A stretch of DNA of 22,940 nt from Candidatus Hydrogenedentota bacterium (GCA_003552485.1 PUMX01000567.1:1-22940), one strand, 5' to 3'; positions 1 to 8,274 are shown, numbered from the stretch's first letter. Notes: generated by a model not told the origin, from the sequence alone. Numbers and translations: made by a program.

Positions 1-2
1 CC

Positions 3-3000
3 GCGCGTAGCGCGGGCACGCCTTGGCCGCTGGCGGATGAGCTGCACTTGCAGTGGGCGCGTGAGTTGCCCGAGCCTAAGCGCGCTTGGCGGCATCAGTG
101 GGATGATATGGGCAAGCTTGACTTTGACGTGTCCTATACTCCCGTTGTGAAGGGCCAGCGGGTCTTTGTGCCGTCAATGGTTACCGACAGTCTCACGGCG
201 TACAACCTCGAAGACGGTGAGGAGCTCTGGCGGTTCTACGCCGATGGGCCGGTGCGGGTGGCGCCGGTAGCTTGGGAGGATAAGGTATATTTCGTTTCCG
301 ATGATGGGCATTTGTATTGTCTTGACGCAGAGAGCGGCGAGGAGCTGTGGAGTTTCCAGGGCGGTCCGTCGGATCACAGGCTTCTAGGCAATGAGCGCAT
401 TATCAACTTTTGGGGGGCTCGCGGCGGTCCCGTCGTCATGGATGGCGTGCTCTACTTCGCCGCAGGCCTCTGGCCAATGCACGGTGTGTTCATCTACGCG
501 CTGGACGCAGAGACCGGCGAGGTCGAGTGGGTGAATGACACGACCGGCTCCGACTACGTGCGATTGCCGCACGGCGGCGCGACAGGGTTCGGCAGCATCG
601 CGCCGCAGGGTTATCTTGCGGTTTCCGAGGATACGCTGGTGGTGTCCGGCGGCCGGACTCCTCCCGCATTTCTGAACCCGGAGACCGGCGAAGTTGAAGA
701 CGTGGCGCTGCGCGCCAAGCCCGACGGCGGCTACGCGGTCAACGCAGACGGCGAGGGCATCCGGCGCAATACGATGATTGAGGAGGCGGTTGAGGCCCTG
801 CAAGGCGAAATCGACGGCGACGTGTTCTATCAGCTCACGGCTCACGGCAAATTGATCGTGAGCACAAAAGACGGCACGCTGTACTGCTTCGGGCCGGAAG
901 AAACCTCGCCCACACGCCACGAATACAGTCCCGCTACCCTCCGGCCAAAATCCGCGGCTTGGGCTTCCACGGCGCAACGTTTGTTGGATGAGCTCGATGA
1001 ATCGGAGGGGTACGCGTTGATTCTGGGCGCGGGCTCCGGCGATCTGATGCGCGAATTGCTTGTGCGCAGCGATTTACACATCGTCGTGGTCGAGCCGGAT
1101 GCCGAGCGCGTGCGTGAGCTGCGTGATGAACTCACTGGCGCCGGCAAATACGGCCGGCAGGCTGCTGTCATTCAGGCCGATCCCAGCGCATTTGCGGTTC
1201 AGCCTTATCTCTTCAGCATGGTCCTAAGCGAAGACGCCGAGGCGGCCGGTATTGAGCCCGACACGCCGGTGCTCGCCGACCTGTTGGACAAACTGCGCCC
1301 ATACGGCGGGGTAGCCTATATCGGAACGTCGCAGGAGACGTTGGCGAGTATGGCGCAGGCGGCTCAGGCTGCGGATGTGGACGGTGTTTCCGTGCTCAGC
1401 GGCATAGATTACTTGTTAGCGGCCGACGAGCTGGACACGTGGGCTAAGGCAGCCTTGGCCGCGGACGTGGACGGCGTTTCCGTGCGGCTGCGTGATGATT
1501 TCTTGCTGGCTATCGGAGAGGCAAGCCCCGGCGAAGAACGTTCGTTGAGCGAGGCGGCCGCGATGGCCGGCGTGGACGGTGTCTCTGTGAAGGGGCCCGA
1601 AGAATACCAGCGCATAGCGGGCCGCGATGATTCGTCCGCGCGCGGCGCGTTGTCCGAGGCGGCTGCGGCCGCCGATGTGGATGGCGTTTCCATAAAAAGT
1701 CCCGAAGAGTTCTATGGCTTGGCCGCGGGCCATGATGCCCAAGCGGTGGAGAATGGCTTCATCCGCGCGGCCCTCTTGGCGAATGTGGACCGGGTTGCGC
1801 TGGCGGATATGCAGCCCATGCAGCGCGGCGCCGATTTCCTATTCGCCGTGCGGGGCGGTCCGCTTACCGGCGCGGGTCAGTGGACCCACCAGTATTCGGA
1901 TTCCGCCAACAGCAATTTCTCCCCAGACAGCCGCGCCAAAGCGCCGCTCGGCGTGCTCTGGTTCGGCGGTCCGTGTAACAATAACATCCTGCCGCGCCAT
2001 ACCCATGGCCCGGTTCCCCAAATCGCAGGGGGCCGAATGATTCTGCCGGGCATTGATACTGTCATCGCGCGGTGCGTGTACACAGGCCGCGAGATCTGGG
2101 AGACGGAGTTCCCCGGCATTGGCCATCCGTTCACCGACCTGGACAAAGAGGAGCGGTATCAGAACGGAGAATATGTGTTCATGACACGGGAGTCCGGTTT
2201 GGGCGCGAACCAGCTTGGCAGCCCGTTCGTTACGTTGCCCGACGCGATCTATGTGCGGTATATGACCCGTATCCATGAGGTTGCGCCGGAGTCCGGCGAG
2301 GTCGTCAACGAGTTTCAGCTGCCGGTAAGCGACGAGCGCAAAGGCAAGCCGGATTGGGGTCATCTCAGCGTTTGGAACGATCTGATCATCAGCACGGTCG
2401 AGCCGCAGGTGTTCGAGGATGAGGACTACGTCGACGCGTTCGAGACGATGGCCGACATCAAAGGCCGGGACTGGGACGCCACGTCGAGCAACCGGCTCGT
2501 GGTCATGGACCGCGGCTCCGGCGAAGTGCTGTGGGAACGCGAGGCGGATATTGGTTTCCGGCACAACGCCATCGTCACGGGCGGCGGGCGCATCTTTATT
2601 ATTGATGGGCTTTCCGAAGAGGCGTTTGAACACCTGCAGCGGCGTGGCGAGGTTCCGGAAGAAGCCCGTTTAATCGCGCTGGATCCGTACACGGGCGAAG
2701 TCGAATGGACCGTGGACAGCGATGTGTTTGGCACTTGGCTTGGCTACTCCGAGCAGCACGATGTGTTGGTTCAGGGTGGCCGGCAGGGCGGCCTGCATCA
2801 ACTCGATGATGAACCCAGCGACCGGGTCTCGGCATATCAAGGCGACGACGGTTCGGTGCTATGGGAGAAGCAAACCGATAACTACTACGGGCCTCTTGGC
2901 ATCCGCCACGACCTCGTGTATCTGGCGCCTTCGGCGCGTTCTGGCCAGGGTTGGGCGCTTAACCTGTTAACGGGCGAACAGAAGATGCGCGAGCAGCCCG

Positions 3001-3794
3001 CGACCGGCGAAACCGCCGAGTGGACGTACGCCCGCCGCTACGGATGTAACACGCAGAACTTAAGCGAACACCTGCTTACATTCCGTTCCGGCGCCGCGGC
3101 GTTCTTTGACCTTGAACACGACAGCGGCACCGGTTTCTTCGGCGGATTCCGCTCGGGATGCACAAACAATCTGGTGGTCGCCGACGGCGTGGTGAACGCG
3201 CCCGATTATACGCGTACCTGCACATGTAGCTATCAGCACCAGACTTCGCTCGCGCTGGTGCACATGCCGGAGATGTCCGGTATTGAAGCGTGGACCACTT
3301 ACGACGGCGCAATGCCGGATCCCGATGGCTACGGGATTAACTTTGGCGCGCCGGGCCGGCGGTTCGACAATGCGGGCCTGATTTGGCACGAGGAAGACGG
3401 TTCATATCGCCGGCATGCCTCGTTCATCTCGGAGCCCAACGGCAGCATCGACTGGGTAGCCGCCTCGGGCTATGAGGGCAATGGTTCGCTGACCGTTTAC
3501 GACTTGCACGAAGACGAGTATACGGTGCGGTTGCATTTCGCCGAGCCGAACGACGGCGTGGAAGCGGGCGATCGCGTGTTTGACGTGCTGATTGACGAGG
3601 AAGAAGTGCTGACCGGTTTCGACATCGTCGAGGAAGCGGGCGGCGCGGGTCGCGGCGTAGTGAAGGAGTTCACGGTATCGACGGGCATGACCATGGAAGC
3701 GGAATTGCGCGCCGATGAAGATTCCGACTACGAGCCAGTGATCAGCGGCATCGAGGTGCGCCGTCAGGGCGCCGACCTCGCGGCGGCTAGGTAA
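3..3794 (+). CDS. Exported beta-propeller / methyltransferase-like / malectin-like protein, paralog A (5' end missing)
   Basis: The frame is open to the left edge, and the first codons (ARSAGTPWPLADELHL) align with residues about 80-98 of the downstream paralog at 4135-8199, so the start, and any signal peptide, lie outside the window. PQQ/BamB-type blade motifs (D-x-x-[ST]-G-x-x-x-W) recur: LDAESGEELW, LDAETGEVEW, MDRGSGEVLW, LDPYTGEVEW. Between the fourth and fifth motif sits a Rossmann methyltransferase-like domain (about 950-1325) with LGAGSG and, one strand later, VVVEPD. A five-copy tandem unit follows (1350-1862), then the second propeller half, a Cys-rich stretch (RTCTCSYQHQTSLAL, about 3210-3255) and a malectin-like domain (about 3470-3770). 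Similar propeller/methyltransferase fusions occur in planctomycete-type genomes and are usually annotated only as PQQ-like repeat proteins. Catalysis is unproven. Compared with paralog B it lacks 28 residues near 2472. Confidence 0.85.
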   Translation, partial: ARSAGTPWPLADELHLQWARELPEPKRAWRHQWDDMGKLDFDVSYTPVVKGQRVFVPSMVTDSLTAYNLEDGEELWRFYADGPVRVAPVAWEDKVYFVSDDGHLYCLDAESGEELWSFQGGPSDHRLLGNERIINFWGARGGPVVMDGVLYFAAGLWPMHGVFIYALDAETGEVEWVNDTTGSDYVRLPHGGATGFGSIAPQGYLAVSEDTLVVSGGRTPPAFLNPETGEVEDVALRAKPDGGYAVNADGEGIRRNTMIEEAVEALQGEIDGDVFYQLTAHGKLIVSTKDGTLYCFGPEETSPTRHEYSPATLRPKSAAWASTAQRLLDELDESEGYALILGAGSGDLMRELLVRSDLHIVVVEPDAERVRELRDELTGAGKYGRQAAVIQADPSAFAVQPYLFSMVLSEDAEAAGIEPDTPVLADLLDKLRPYGGVAYIGTSQETLASMAQAAQAADVDGVSVLSGIDYLLAADELDTWAKAALAADVDGVSVRLRDDFLLAIGEASPGEERSLSEAAAMAGVDGVSVKGPEEYQRIAGRDDSSARGALSEAAAAADVDGVSIKSPEEFYGLAAGHDAQAVENGFIRAALLANVDRVALADMQPMQRGADFLFAVRGGPLTGAGQWTHQYSDSANSNFSPDSRAKAPLGVLWFGGPCNNNILPRHTHGPVPQIAGGRMILPGIDTVIARCVYTGREIWETEFPGIGHPFTDLDKEERYQNGEYVFMTRESGLGANQLGSPFVTLPDAIYVRYMTRIHEVAPESGEVVNEFQLPVSDERKGKPDWGHLSVWNDLIISTVEPQVFEDEDYVDAFETMADIKGRDWDATSSNRLVVMDRGSGEVLWEREADIGFRHNAIVTGGGRIFIIDGLSEEAFEHLQRRGEVPEEARLIALDPYTGEVEWTVDSDVFGTWLGYSEQHDVLVQGGRQGGLHQLDDEPSDRVSAYQGDDGSVLWEKQTDNYYGPLGIRHDLVYLAPSARSGQGWALNLLTGEQKMREQPATGETAEWTYARRYGCNTQNLSEHLLTFRSGAAAFFDLEHDSGTGFFGGFRSGCTNNLVVADGVVNAPDYTRTCTCSYQHQTSLALVHMPEMSGIEAWTTYDGAMPDPDGYGINFGAPGRRFDNAGLIWHEEDGSYRRHASFISEPNGSIDWVAASGYEGNGSLTVYDLHEDEYTVRLHFAEPNDGVEAGDRVFDVLIDEEEVLTGFDIVEEAGGAGRGVVKEFTVSTGMTMEAELRADEDSDYEPVISGIEVRRQGADLAAAR
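1350..1862 (+). repeat. Five-copy tandem protein repeat, about 35 residues per unit, in paralog A
   Basis: Five in-frame units share a core close to A-A-x-A-A-D-V-D-G-V-S-V-x-x-x-x-x-F/Y. Units begin near 1350, 1440, 1545, 1650 and 1758; the core alanine codons are at 1371, 1461, 1566, 1671 and 1779, giving spacings of 90, 105, 105 and 108 bases. Units 3 and 4 are most alike (LSEAAA then VDGVS then K-x-PEE). The fifth has VDRVAL and runs into DFLFAVRGGPLTGAGQWTH, which resumes the propeller. The array lies just after the end of the methyltransferase-like domain (LRPYGGVAY), so it probably arose by duplication of that domain's terminal helix-strand unit. The DNA copies differ at many third positions, so this is a protein-level repeat and not a recent DNA satellite. 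Confidence 0.88.
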
Positions 3795-3862
3795 CAGTGA
3801 AATAGACACAGCGCCGGGGGAATGGATGCTTCATCCTGACCTGGGCCGTGTGGAGAAGTGAC

Positions 3863-3911
3863 GGGACGCCGTGGCGGGCTGGTGGCATGCAGCCCAACGC
3901 CATGGCGTCCC
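3863..3911. promoter_or_regulatory. Long stem-loop between the two giant paralogs
   Basis: Bases 3863-3876 and 3898-3911 are complementary at 13 of 14 positions (GGGACGCC against GGCGTCCC at the ends). The interior contains a second stem, GGCTG (3877-3881) with CAGCC (3890-3894), around an 8-base loop. A smaller hairpin (GGATG-CTT-CATCC, 3824-3836) lies between it and the stop codon of paralog A. There is no T tract directly after the large stem, so it is not a textbook intrinsic terminator. It could be a terminator-like or mRNA-stabilising structure, or a small dispersed repeat. The whole 337-base gap (3795-4131) holds no convincing gene. Confidence 0.5.
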
Positions 3912-3970
3912 TTGATTTGGCGCCGCGCTGGAACAGAGAATACGCTCGCGTGTTATCGGCGGGCGATATA

Positions 3971-4009
3971 TGCCCGAACGGGCACAAGCAAGCCGCGTTT
4001 TGCGATAAT
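3971..4009 (+). promoter_or_regulatory. Candidate extended -10 promoter with upstream inverted repeat for paralog B
   Basis: TGCGATAAT at 4001-4009 fits an extended -10 (TG-N-GATAAT, five of six bases of TATAAT). It would start RNA near 4016, about 120 bases before the ATG at 4135. A perfect inverted repeat, TGCCCG-AA-CGGGCA, at 3971-3984 ends 16 bases upstream of the TG, where a regulator could contact polymerase. No good -35 box is present (GGCACA at the expected place). The prediction rests on motif matching only. Confidence 0.35.
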
Positions 4010-4134
4010 GGGCGTCGAGTTCCGGCGTGGCGAGGCAATTTCCGTCCCGAACGCCATAAAGGACATGCAGGGATGAGGGCCGCCAATAGGCCTGTGTTCA
4101 TGCGCCGCGTCTTTGACGAAGAAGGAGCAATGTG

Positions 4135-7100
4135 ATGCTACGTGACCCCCATGCATCCGGCGGGGGAAGCCATTGGAAAACCGCCATGGTATTGATGCTC
4201 GTGGCTGCCGCCTTATGTTGCGGTGGATCCGCGCGCGCCGAACCCCTCGATCAGACGATTTCCGAACTTGCGGATTCGATGTTGACTCACGAGAAGCAGT
4301 CGGTGCGGGAAGAGTCGGCGCGAATTCTGGGGCGAATCGGCGGCGACACAGCGTATGCGGCGCTCGAGAAGGCGGGGTTTCTCGATTGGCCCATGTGGCG
4401 TTACGATGCGGCGCGCAGCTCGAACACGCCAATGCCGTTGGCGGATGAGCTGCACTTGCAGTGGGTGCGTGAACTGCCGCAACCCAAGCGAGCCTGGCCC
4501 CCGCAGGGCGATGACATGGGCAGGCTCGACTTCGACGTCTCGTATTCGCCTGTGGTGATGGGCGAGCGCATATTTGTTCCTTCGATGGTCACCGACAGCT
4601 TGACGGCGTACAGCATTGAGGACGGCGAGCAGGTTTGGCGCTTCTACGCCGATGGCCCGGTGCGCGTTGCGCCGGCCGCGTGGGATGGCAAGGTGTATTT
4701 CGCCTCGGATGATGGCTACTTGTATTGCCTTGATGCGGAGACCGGCGAAGAACAGTGGCGTTTTCAAGGTGCCCCCTCGGATCACCGGCTACTCGGCAAC
4801 GAACGCATCATCAGCTACTGGGCCGCGCGAGGCGGACCCGTTGTCAAAGACGGCGTCGTTTACTTTGCCGCGGGCCTATGGCCTTTGCATGGGGTGTTTA
4901 TCTATGCGCTCGATGCGGAGACCGGCGATCGCGTTTGGGTGAATGACGCCATGGGGTCTGATTACGTTCAGTTGCCGCACAGCCGGGCGACCGGTTTTGG
5001 CGGCGTCGCGCCGCAGGGTTACATCGCGGCTTCCGAAGAAGAACTCGTGGTTGCTGGCGGGCGCACGCCACCCGCGTTCCTGAACCGGCGCACAGGCGCG
5101 GTTGAAACCATGGCGTTACGCACGAAGCAAGACGGCGGTTACGCCGTACACGCCGGTGGCCTTGGCGCGACGCGTAACGAAATGCTGCAACAGCGCGTGG
5201 ATGATTTGGCGGCCGAGATTGAGGGCGAAGTGTTTGAAAAGCTGGCCGCACATGGCCGCTTGTTTGTCACGACAGAAGACGGTTTCTTGTATTGCTTCGG
5301 GCCCGACGCCGTTTCGCCCGTTCGTCATGAATACAGCCCCGCGCCCTTGCGTCCGCGCACCGCGAATTGGGCCTCGACGGCCCAGCGGCTGATAGACGAG
5401 CTGGGCGAGTCCGAAGGCTATGTGCTGGTGTTGGGAGCCGGCTCGGGAGAGCTGATGCGCGAACTGCTGGTGCGCAGCGATTTGCATGTCGTCGTGGTCG
5501 AGGCGAATGCGGACAAAGTGCGCGAGTTACGTGATGAGTTGACGGACGCCGGTCAATACGGACGGCGGGCCGCCGTTATTCACGCTCAACCGGCCACGTT
5601 CTCGACGGCCCCTTATCTGTTCAGCATGATACTGAGCGAAGACGCGGATGCAGCGGGCATCCGGCCGGATACGAAAGTGCTCGCGGCACTGCTTGAGAAG
5701 CTGCGGCCTTATGGCGGCATGGCGTATCTCGAAAGCTCGCGGCAGGCCAGGCGCGTGATGCACCGGGCCGCGCTGGCGGCGAATGTGGACGGCGTCACGG
5801 TGCTTGACAGCGACAAGTTCATGCTTGTCCGCGAGAACGTAGTCCCGGCGGAATCGGGCGCGTGGGCCAGAGCGGCATCGGCGGCGGATGTGGACGCGCT
5901 TTCCGTGAGAAGCGGCCAGCAGTTCCGCCACGCGCGCTTCGAGGATAGCCGGAGCGCCACGTCATCGCTGAGGCGGGCGGCGCTGAAAGCAGAGGTGGAC
6001 CAAGTGTCCGTCAAGGGCGGGGATCGCTTTCGTGGCGCGGTATCGCGGGGCCTTTTCCAACCTAGGCGCGAGGGATATGTTCAGGCGGCGGTGGCGGCGG
6101 ATGTGGATCAAGTAAGCGTCAGCGACCGCCGCACGCTCGAACAAGATGGCGACTTCCTCTTCGCCGTTCGGGAAGGGCCGCTTACAGGCGCCGGACAGTG
6201 GACGCATCAGCACGCGGACGCGTCGAACACTAACTTTTCTCCGGACAGCCGCGCCAAGACGCCGCTGGGCGTGCTCTGGTTCGGCGGCCCCTGCAACAAT
6301 AACATTCTTCCCCGTCACGCGGACGGTCCAACGCCCCAGGTTTCCGGAGGCCGGGTCATTATTCCGGGGCCAGAGTCCATCAGCGCGCGTTGCGTGTACA
6401 CAGGGCGAGAATTATGGAAGACCGAATTCCCGGGCATAGGTCATCCTTTTACGGATCAAGATAAGGAAGAGCGTTATCAGCAGGGCGAATACGTCCGGAT
6501 GGCGCTGGGCAGCGGCATAGGCGCGAGCTACATCGGCAGCCCGTTTGTGTCCCTGCCCGATGCGATCTTCGTGCGCTACAAGACGCGCGTCTACGAACTT
6601 GCGCCGGAATCCGGCGCCATCGTGTCCGAACACCAGCTTCCCGTCGATCCGGCGCGCGAAGGCAAGCCGGATTGGGGCCATTTCAGCGTCAAAGACGACG
6701 TGATCATTACCACGGTCGAGCCGCAGTTGTTCGAGGATGAGGATTACGCCGAGGCGTTCCAGACGATGGAGGACATCAAAGGCCGCGATTGGGACGCTGC
6801 CCGCGAAGATCGATACGAAATCAGCGGTGACTTGTTCGGTCTTAAGTGGCCGGAAGCGATACACGGCACAGCGTGGGACACTACATCGAGCCGGCGGCTC
6901 GTCGTGTTGGACCGGCACAGCGGCGAGATCCTGTGGGAGCGCGAGGCGAACGTGGGGTTCCGGCACAACGCCATCATCTCGGGAGACGGCCACGTCTACG
7001 TTATCGACGGGCTTTCCGAGGGCGCCGTGAAGCAACTCGAGCGCCGGGGCGAAACACCGGATCCCGCTGTGCTTTTGGCGCTTGATCCCTATACCGGCGA

Positions 7101-8199
7101 CGTAGAATGGAGCAAGAACACGGACATCTTCGGCACATGGCTGGGCTATTCGGAGGAATACGACATACTTCTCGAAGGCGGCCGAAGAAGCCGACATTCC
7201 GGACGTCTCGGCGACGAACCAAGCGACCGAATCGTAGCGCGTTCCGGCGGCGCCGGCGAGACGGCGTGGGAGCACGCTTCGCGCTCCTATCACGGGCCAA
7301 TGGCCATACGCGGAGACACGGTGTACCTGGCGCCTTCCGGCCGCACGGGTCAAGGTTGGGCGCTCGATCTGATCACAGGCGAACCAAAGATGCGCGAACA
7401 GCCGGTCACCGGCGAGACCGCTGAATGGACGTACGCGCGCCGCTATGGTTGCAATACGCACAACGTGAGCGAGTATCTCATAACATTCCGATCCGGCGCG
7501 GCGGCTTTCTACGATCTCGAGCATGATTCGGGCACGGGGTTCTTTGCGGGATTCCGCTCGGGTTGCACGAATAATCTGATTGTCGCGGACGGCGTGGTGA
7601 ACGCGCCGGACTACACGCGCACTTGCCCGTGCAGTTATCAACATCAGACTTCGCTCGCCTTGGCGCATATGCCGGATATGCCCGGCATCGAGGCGTGGAC
7701 CACGTACGACGCGGCCATGCCCGATCCCGACGGGTATGGGATCAACTTTGGCGCGCCGGGACGGCGCGTGGATGCCACGGGTTTGATCTGGCGCGAGAGA
7801 GATGGCGCGTACCGCCGGCACGCCTCGTTCATTACCGAGCCCAACGGTAGCATCGACTGGGTAGCTGCGTCAGGTTACGAGGGCAACGGTCCGCTGACCC
7901 TGTATGATCTGCATGAAGACGAGTATACGGTGCGGCTGCATTTCGCCGAGCCCGAGGAAACGGTCGAGGCGGGGCAGCGCGTGTTCGACCTGTTGATTGA
8001 CGGGGAAGAGGTGTTGAGCGGTTTCGATATCGTTAACGAGACGGGCGGCGCGCGCCGTGGAATCGTGAAAGAGTTCACGGTCTCGACGGGCATGACCATG
8101 GAAGTGGAATTGCGCGCCGGCGAGAACGCTGAGTACGCGCCGGTCATCAGTGGAATCGAAGCGCGTCGCAATGACGCCGCGACGGCTGGGGCGCAGTAG
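4135..8199 (+). CDS. Exported beta-propeller / methyltransferase-like / malectin-like protein, paralog B
   Basis: The start is the ATG at 4135, seven bases after AAGGAG (4122-4127); the GTG at 4132 is in frame but too close to it. The 1354-residue product opens with a Sec signal peptide (hydrophobic MVLMLVAAALCC, likely cleavage after SARA, residue 35). A short HEAT-like helical stretch follows (SVREESARILGRIGG), then four propeller blade motifs, a methyltransferase-like domain (LGAGSG near residue 435, then VVVEAN), four tandem 35-residue units (5758-6180), the rest of the propeller and a C-terminal malectin-like domain (about 7890-8170). The protein is very similar to paralog A over its whole length although many third codon positions differ, so the duplication is old and constrained. 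It carries 28 residues (6799-6882 region, around GLKWPEAIHGT) that paralog A lacks. The role is unknown; a surface or periplasmic glycan-related function is inferred. Confidence 0.87.
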   Translation: MLRDPHASGGGSHWKTAMVLMLVAAALCCGGSARAEPLDQTISELADSMLTHEKQSVREESARILGRIGGDTAYAALEKAGFLDWPMWRYDAARSSNTPMPLADELHLQWVRELPQPKRAWPPQGDDMGRLDFDVSYSPVVMGERIFVPSMVTDSLTAYSIEDGEQVWRFYADGPVRVAPAAWDGKVYFASDDGYLYCLDAETGEEQWRFQGAPSDHRLLGNERIISYWAARGGPVVKDGVVYFAAGLWPLHGVFIYALDAETGDRVWVNDAMGSDYVQLPHSRATGFGGVAPQGYIAASEEELVVAGGRTPPAFLNRRTGAVETMALRTKQDGGYAVHAGGLGATRNEMLQQRVDDLAAEIEGEVFEKLAAHGRLFVTTEDGFLYCFGPDAVSPVRHEYSPAPLRPRTANWASTAQRLIDELGESEGYVLVLGAGSGELMRELLVRSDLHVVVVEANADKVRELRDELTDAGQYGRRAAVIHAQPATFSTAPYLFSMILSEDADAAGIRPDTKVLAALLEKLRPYGGMAYLESSRQARRVMHRAALAANVDGVTVLDSDKFMLVRENVVPAESGAWARAASAADVDALSVRSGQQFRHARFEDSRSATSSLRRAALKAEVDQVSVKGGDRFRGAVSRGLFQPRREGYVQAAVAADVDQVSVSDRRTLEQDGDFLFAVREGPLTGAGQWTHQHADASNTNFSPDSRAKTPLGVLWFGGPCNNNILPRHADGPTPQVSGGRVIIPGPESISARCVYTGRELWKTEFPGIGHPFTDQDKEERYQQGEYVRMALGSGIGASYIGSPFVSLPDAIFVRYKTRVYELAPESGAIVSEHQLPVDPAREGKPDWGHFSVKDDVIITTVEPQLFEDEDYAEAFQTMEDIKGRDWDAAREDRYEISGDLFGLKWPEAIHGTAWDTTSSRRLVVLDRHSGEILWEREANVGFRHNAIISGDGHVYVIDGLSEGAVKQLERRGETPDPAVLLALDPYTGDVEWSKNTDIFGTWLGYSEEYDILLEGGRRSRHSGRLGDEPSDRIVARSGGAGETAWEHASRSYHGPMAIRGDTVYLAPSGRTGQGWALDLITGEPKMREQPVTGETAEWTYARRYGCNTHNVSEYLITFRSGAAAFYDLEHDSGTGFFAGFRSGCTNNLIVADGVVNAPDYTRTCPCSYQHQTSLALAHMPDMPGIEAWTTYDAAMPDPDGYGINFGAPGRRVDATGLIWRERDGAYRRHASFITEPNGSIDWVAASGYEGNGPLTLYDLHEDEYTVRLHFAEPEETVEAGQRVFDLLIDGEEVLSGFDIVNETGGARRGIVKEFTVSTGMTMEVELRAGENAEYAPVISGIEARRNDAATAGAQ
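5758..6180 (+). repeat. Four-copy tandem protein repeat in paralog B
   Basis: Units start near 5758, 5863, 5968 and 6076; the core alanine codons are at 5779, 5884, 5989 and 6097, spaced 105, 105 and 108 bases. The cores read ANVDGVTV, ADVDALSV, AEVDQVSV and ADVDQVSV. The last unit leads into DFLFAVREGPLTGAGQWTH, as in paralog A. The first (M...VL) and second (W-A-x-A-A) units match units 1 and 2 of paralog A, and the last matches unit 5. Paralog A therefore has one extra internal copy, most likely its unit 3 or 4. Confidence 0.87.
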
Positions 8200-8207
8200 A
8201 GGCTGGA

Positions 8208-8244
8208 ACACGAGCGGCTGCGGCGTTGGGCCGCTCGTGTCTTT
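8208..8244 (+). terminator. Stem-loop terminator after paralog B
   Basis: An 11-bp perfect stem (ACACGAGCGGC at 8208-8218 with GCCGCTCGTGT at 8230-8240) encloses an 11-base loop and is followed by CTTTG. It begins nine bases after the stop codon of paralog B. The T tract is short, so termination may be partial and the beta-helix gene may be read through. Confidence 0.65.
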
Positions 8245-8274
8245 GACCGTAACGGAACGCGAGGAGGGTGACCG

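Noticed and set aside
1371..1800. Calcium-binding (EF-hand or dockerin) reading of the D-V-D-G units
   Set aside because: The cores lack the further acidic or Asn ligands at the spacing of an EF-hand or dockerin loop; D-V-D-G-V-S-V is better read as a turn into a strand.
1350..1862. CRISPR or DNA-level satellite
   Set aside because: The copies differ at many third codon positions, are in frame and have no identical repeat with unique spacers.
3940..4060. Cyclic-di-GMP or cobalamin riboswitch before paralog B
   Set aside because: Short hairpins are present, but the conserved sequence blocks of these riboswitches were not found by eye.
6412..7821. 469-codon minus-strand open frame inside paralog B
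   Set aside because: It is antisense to the conserved propeller gene, rich in Arg and Ala, and has no motif. The opposite gene has a ribosome site, signal peptide and paralog.
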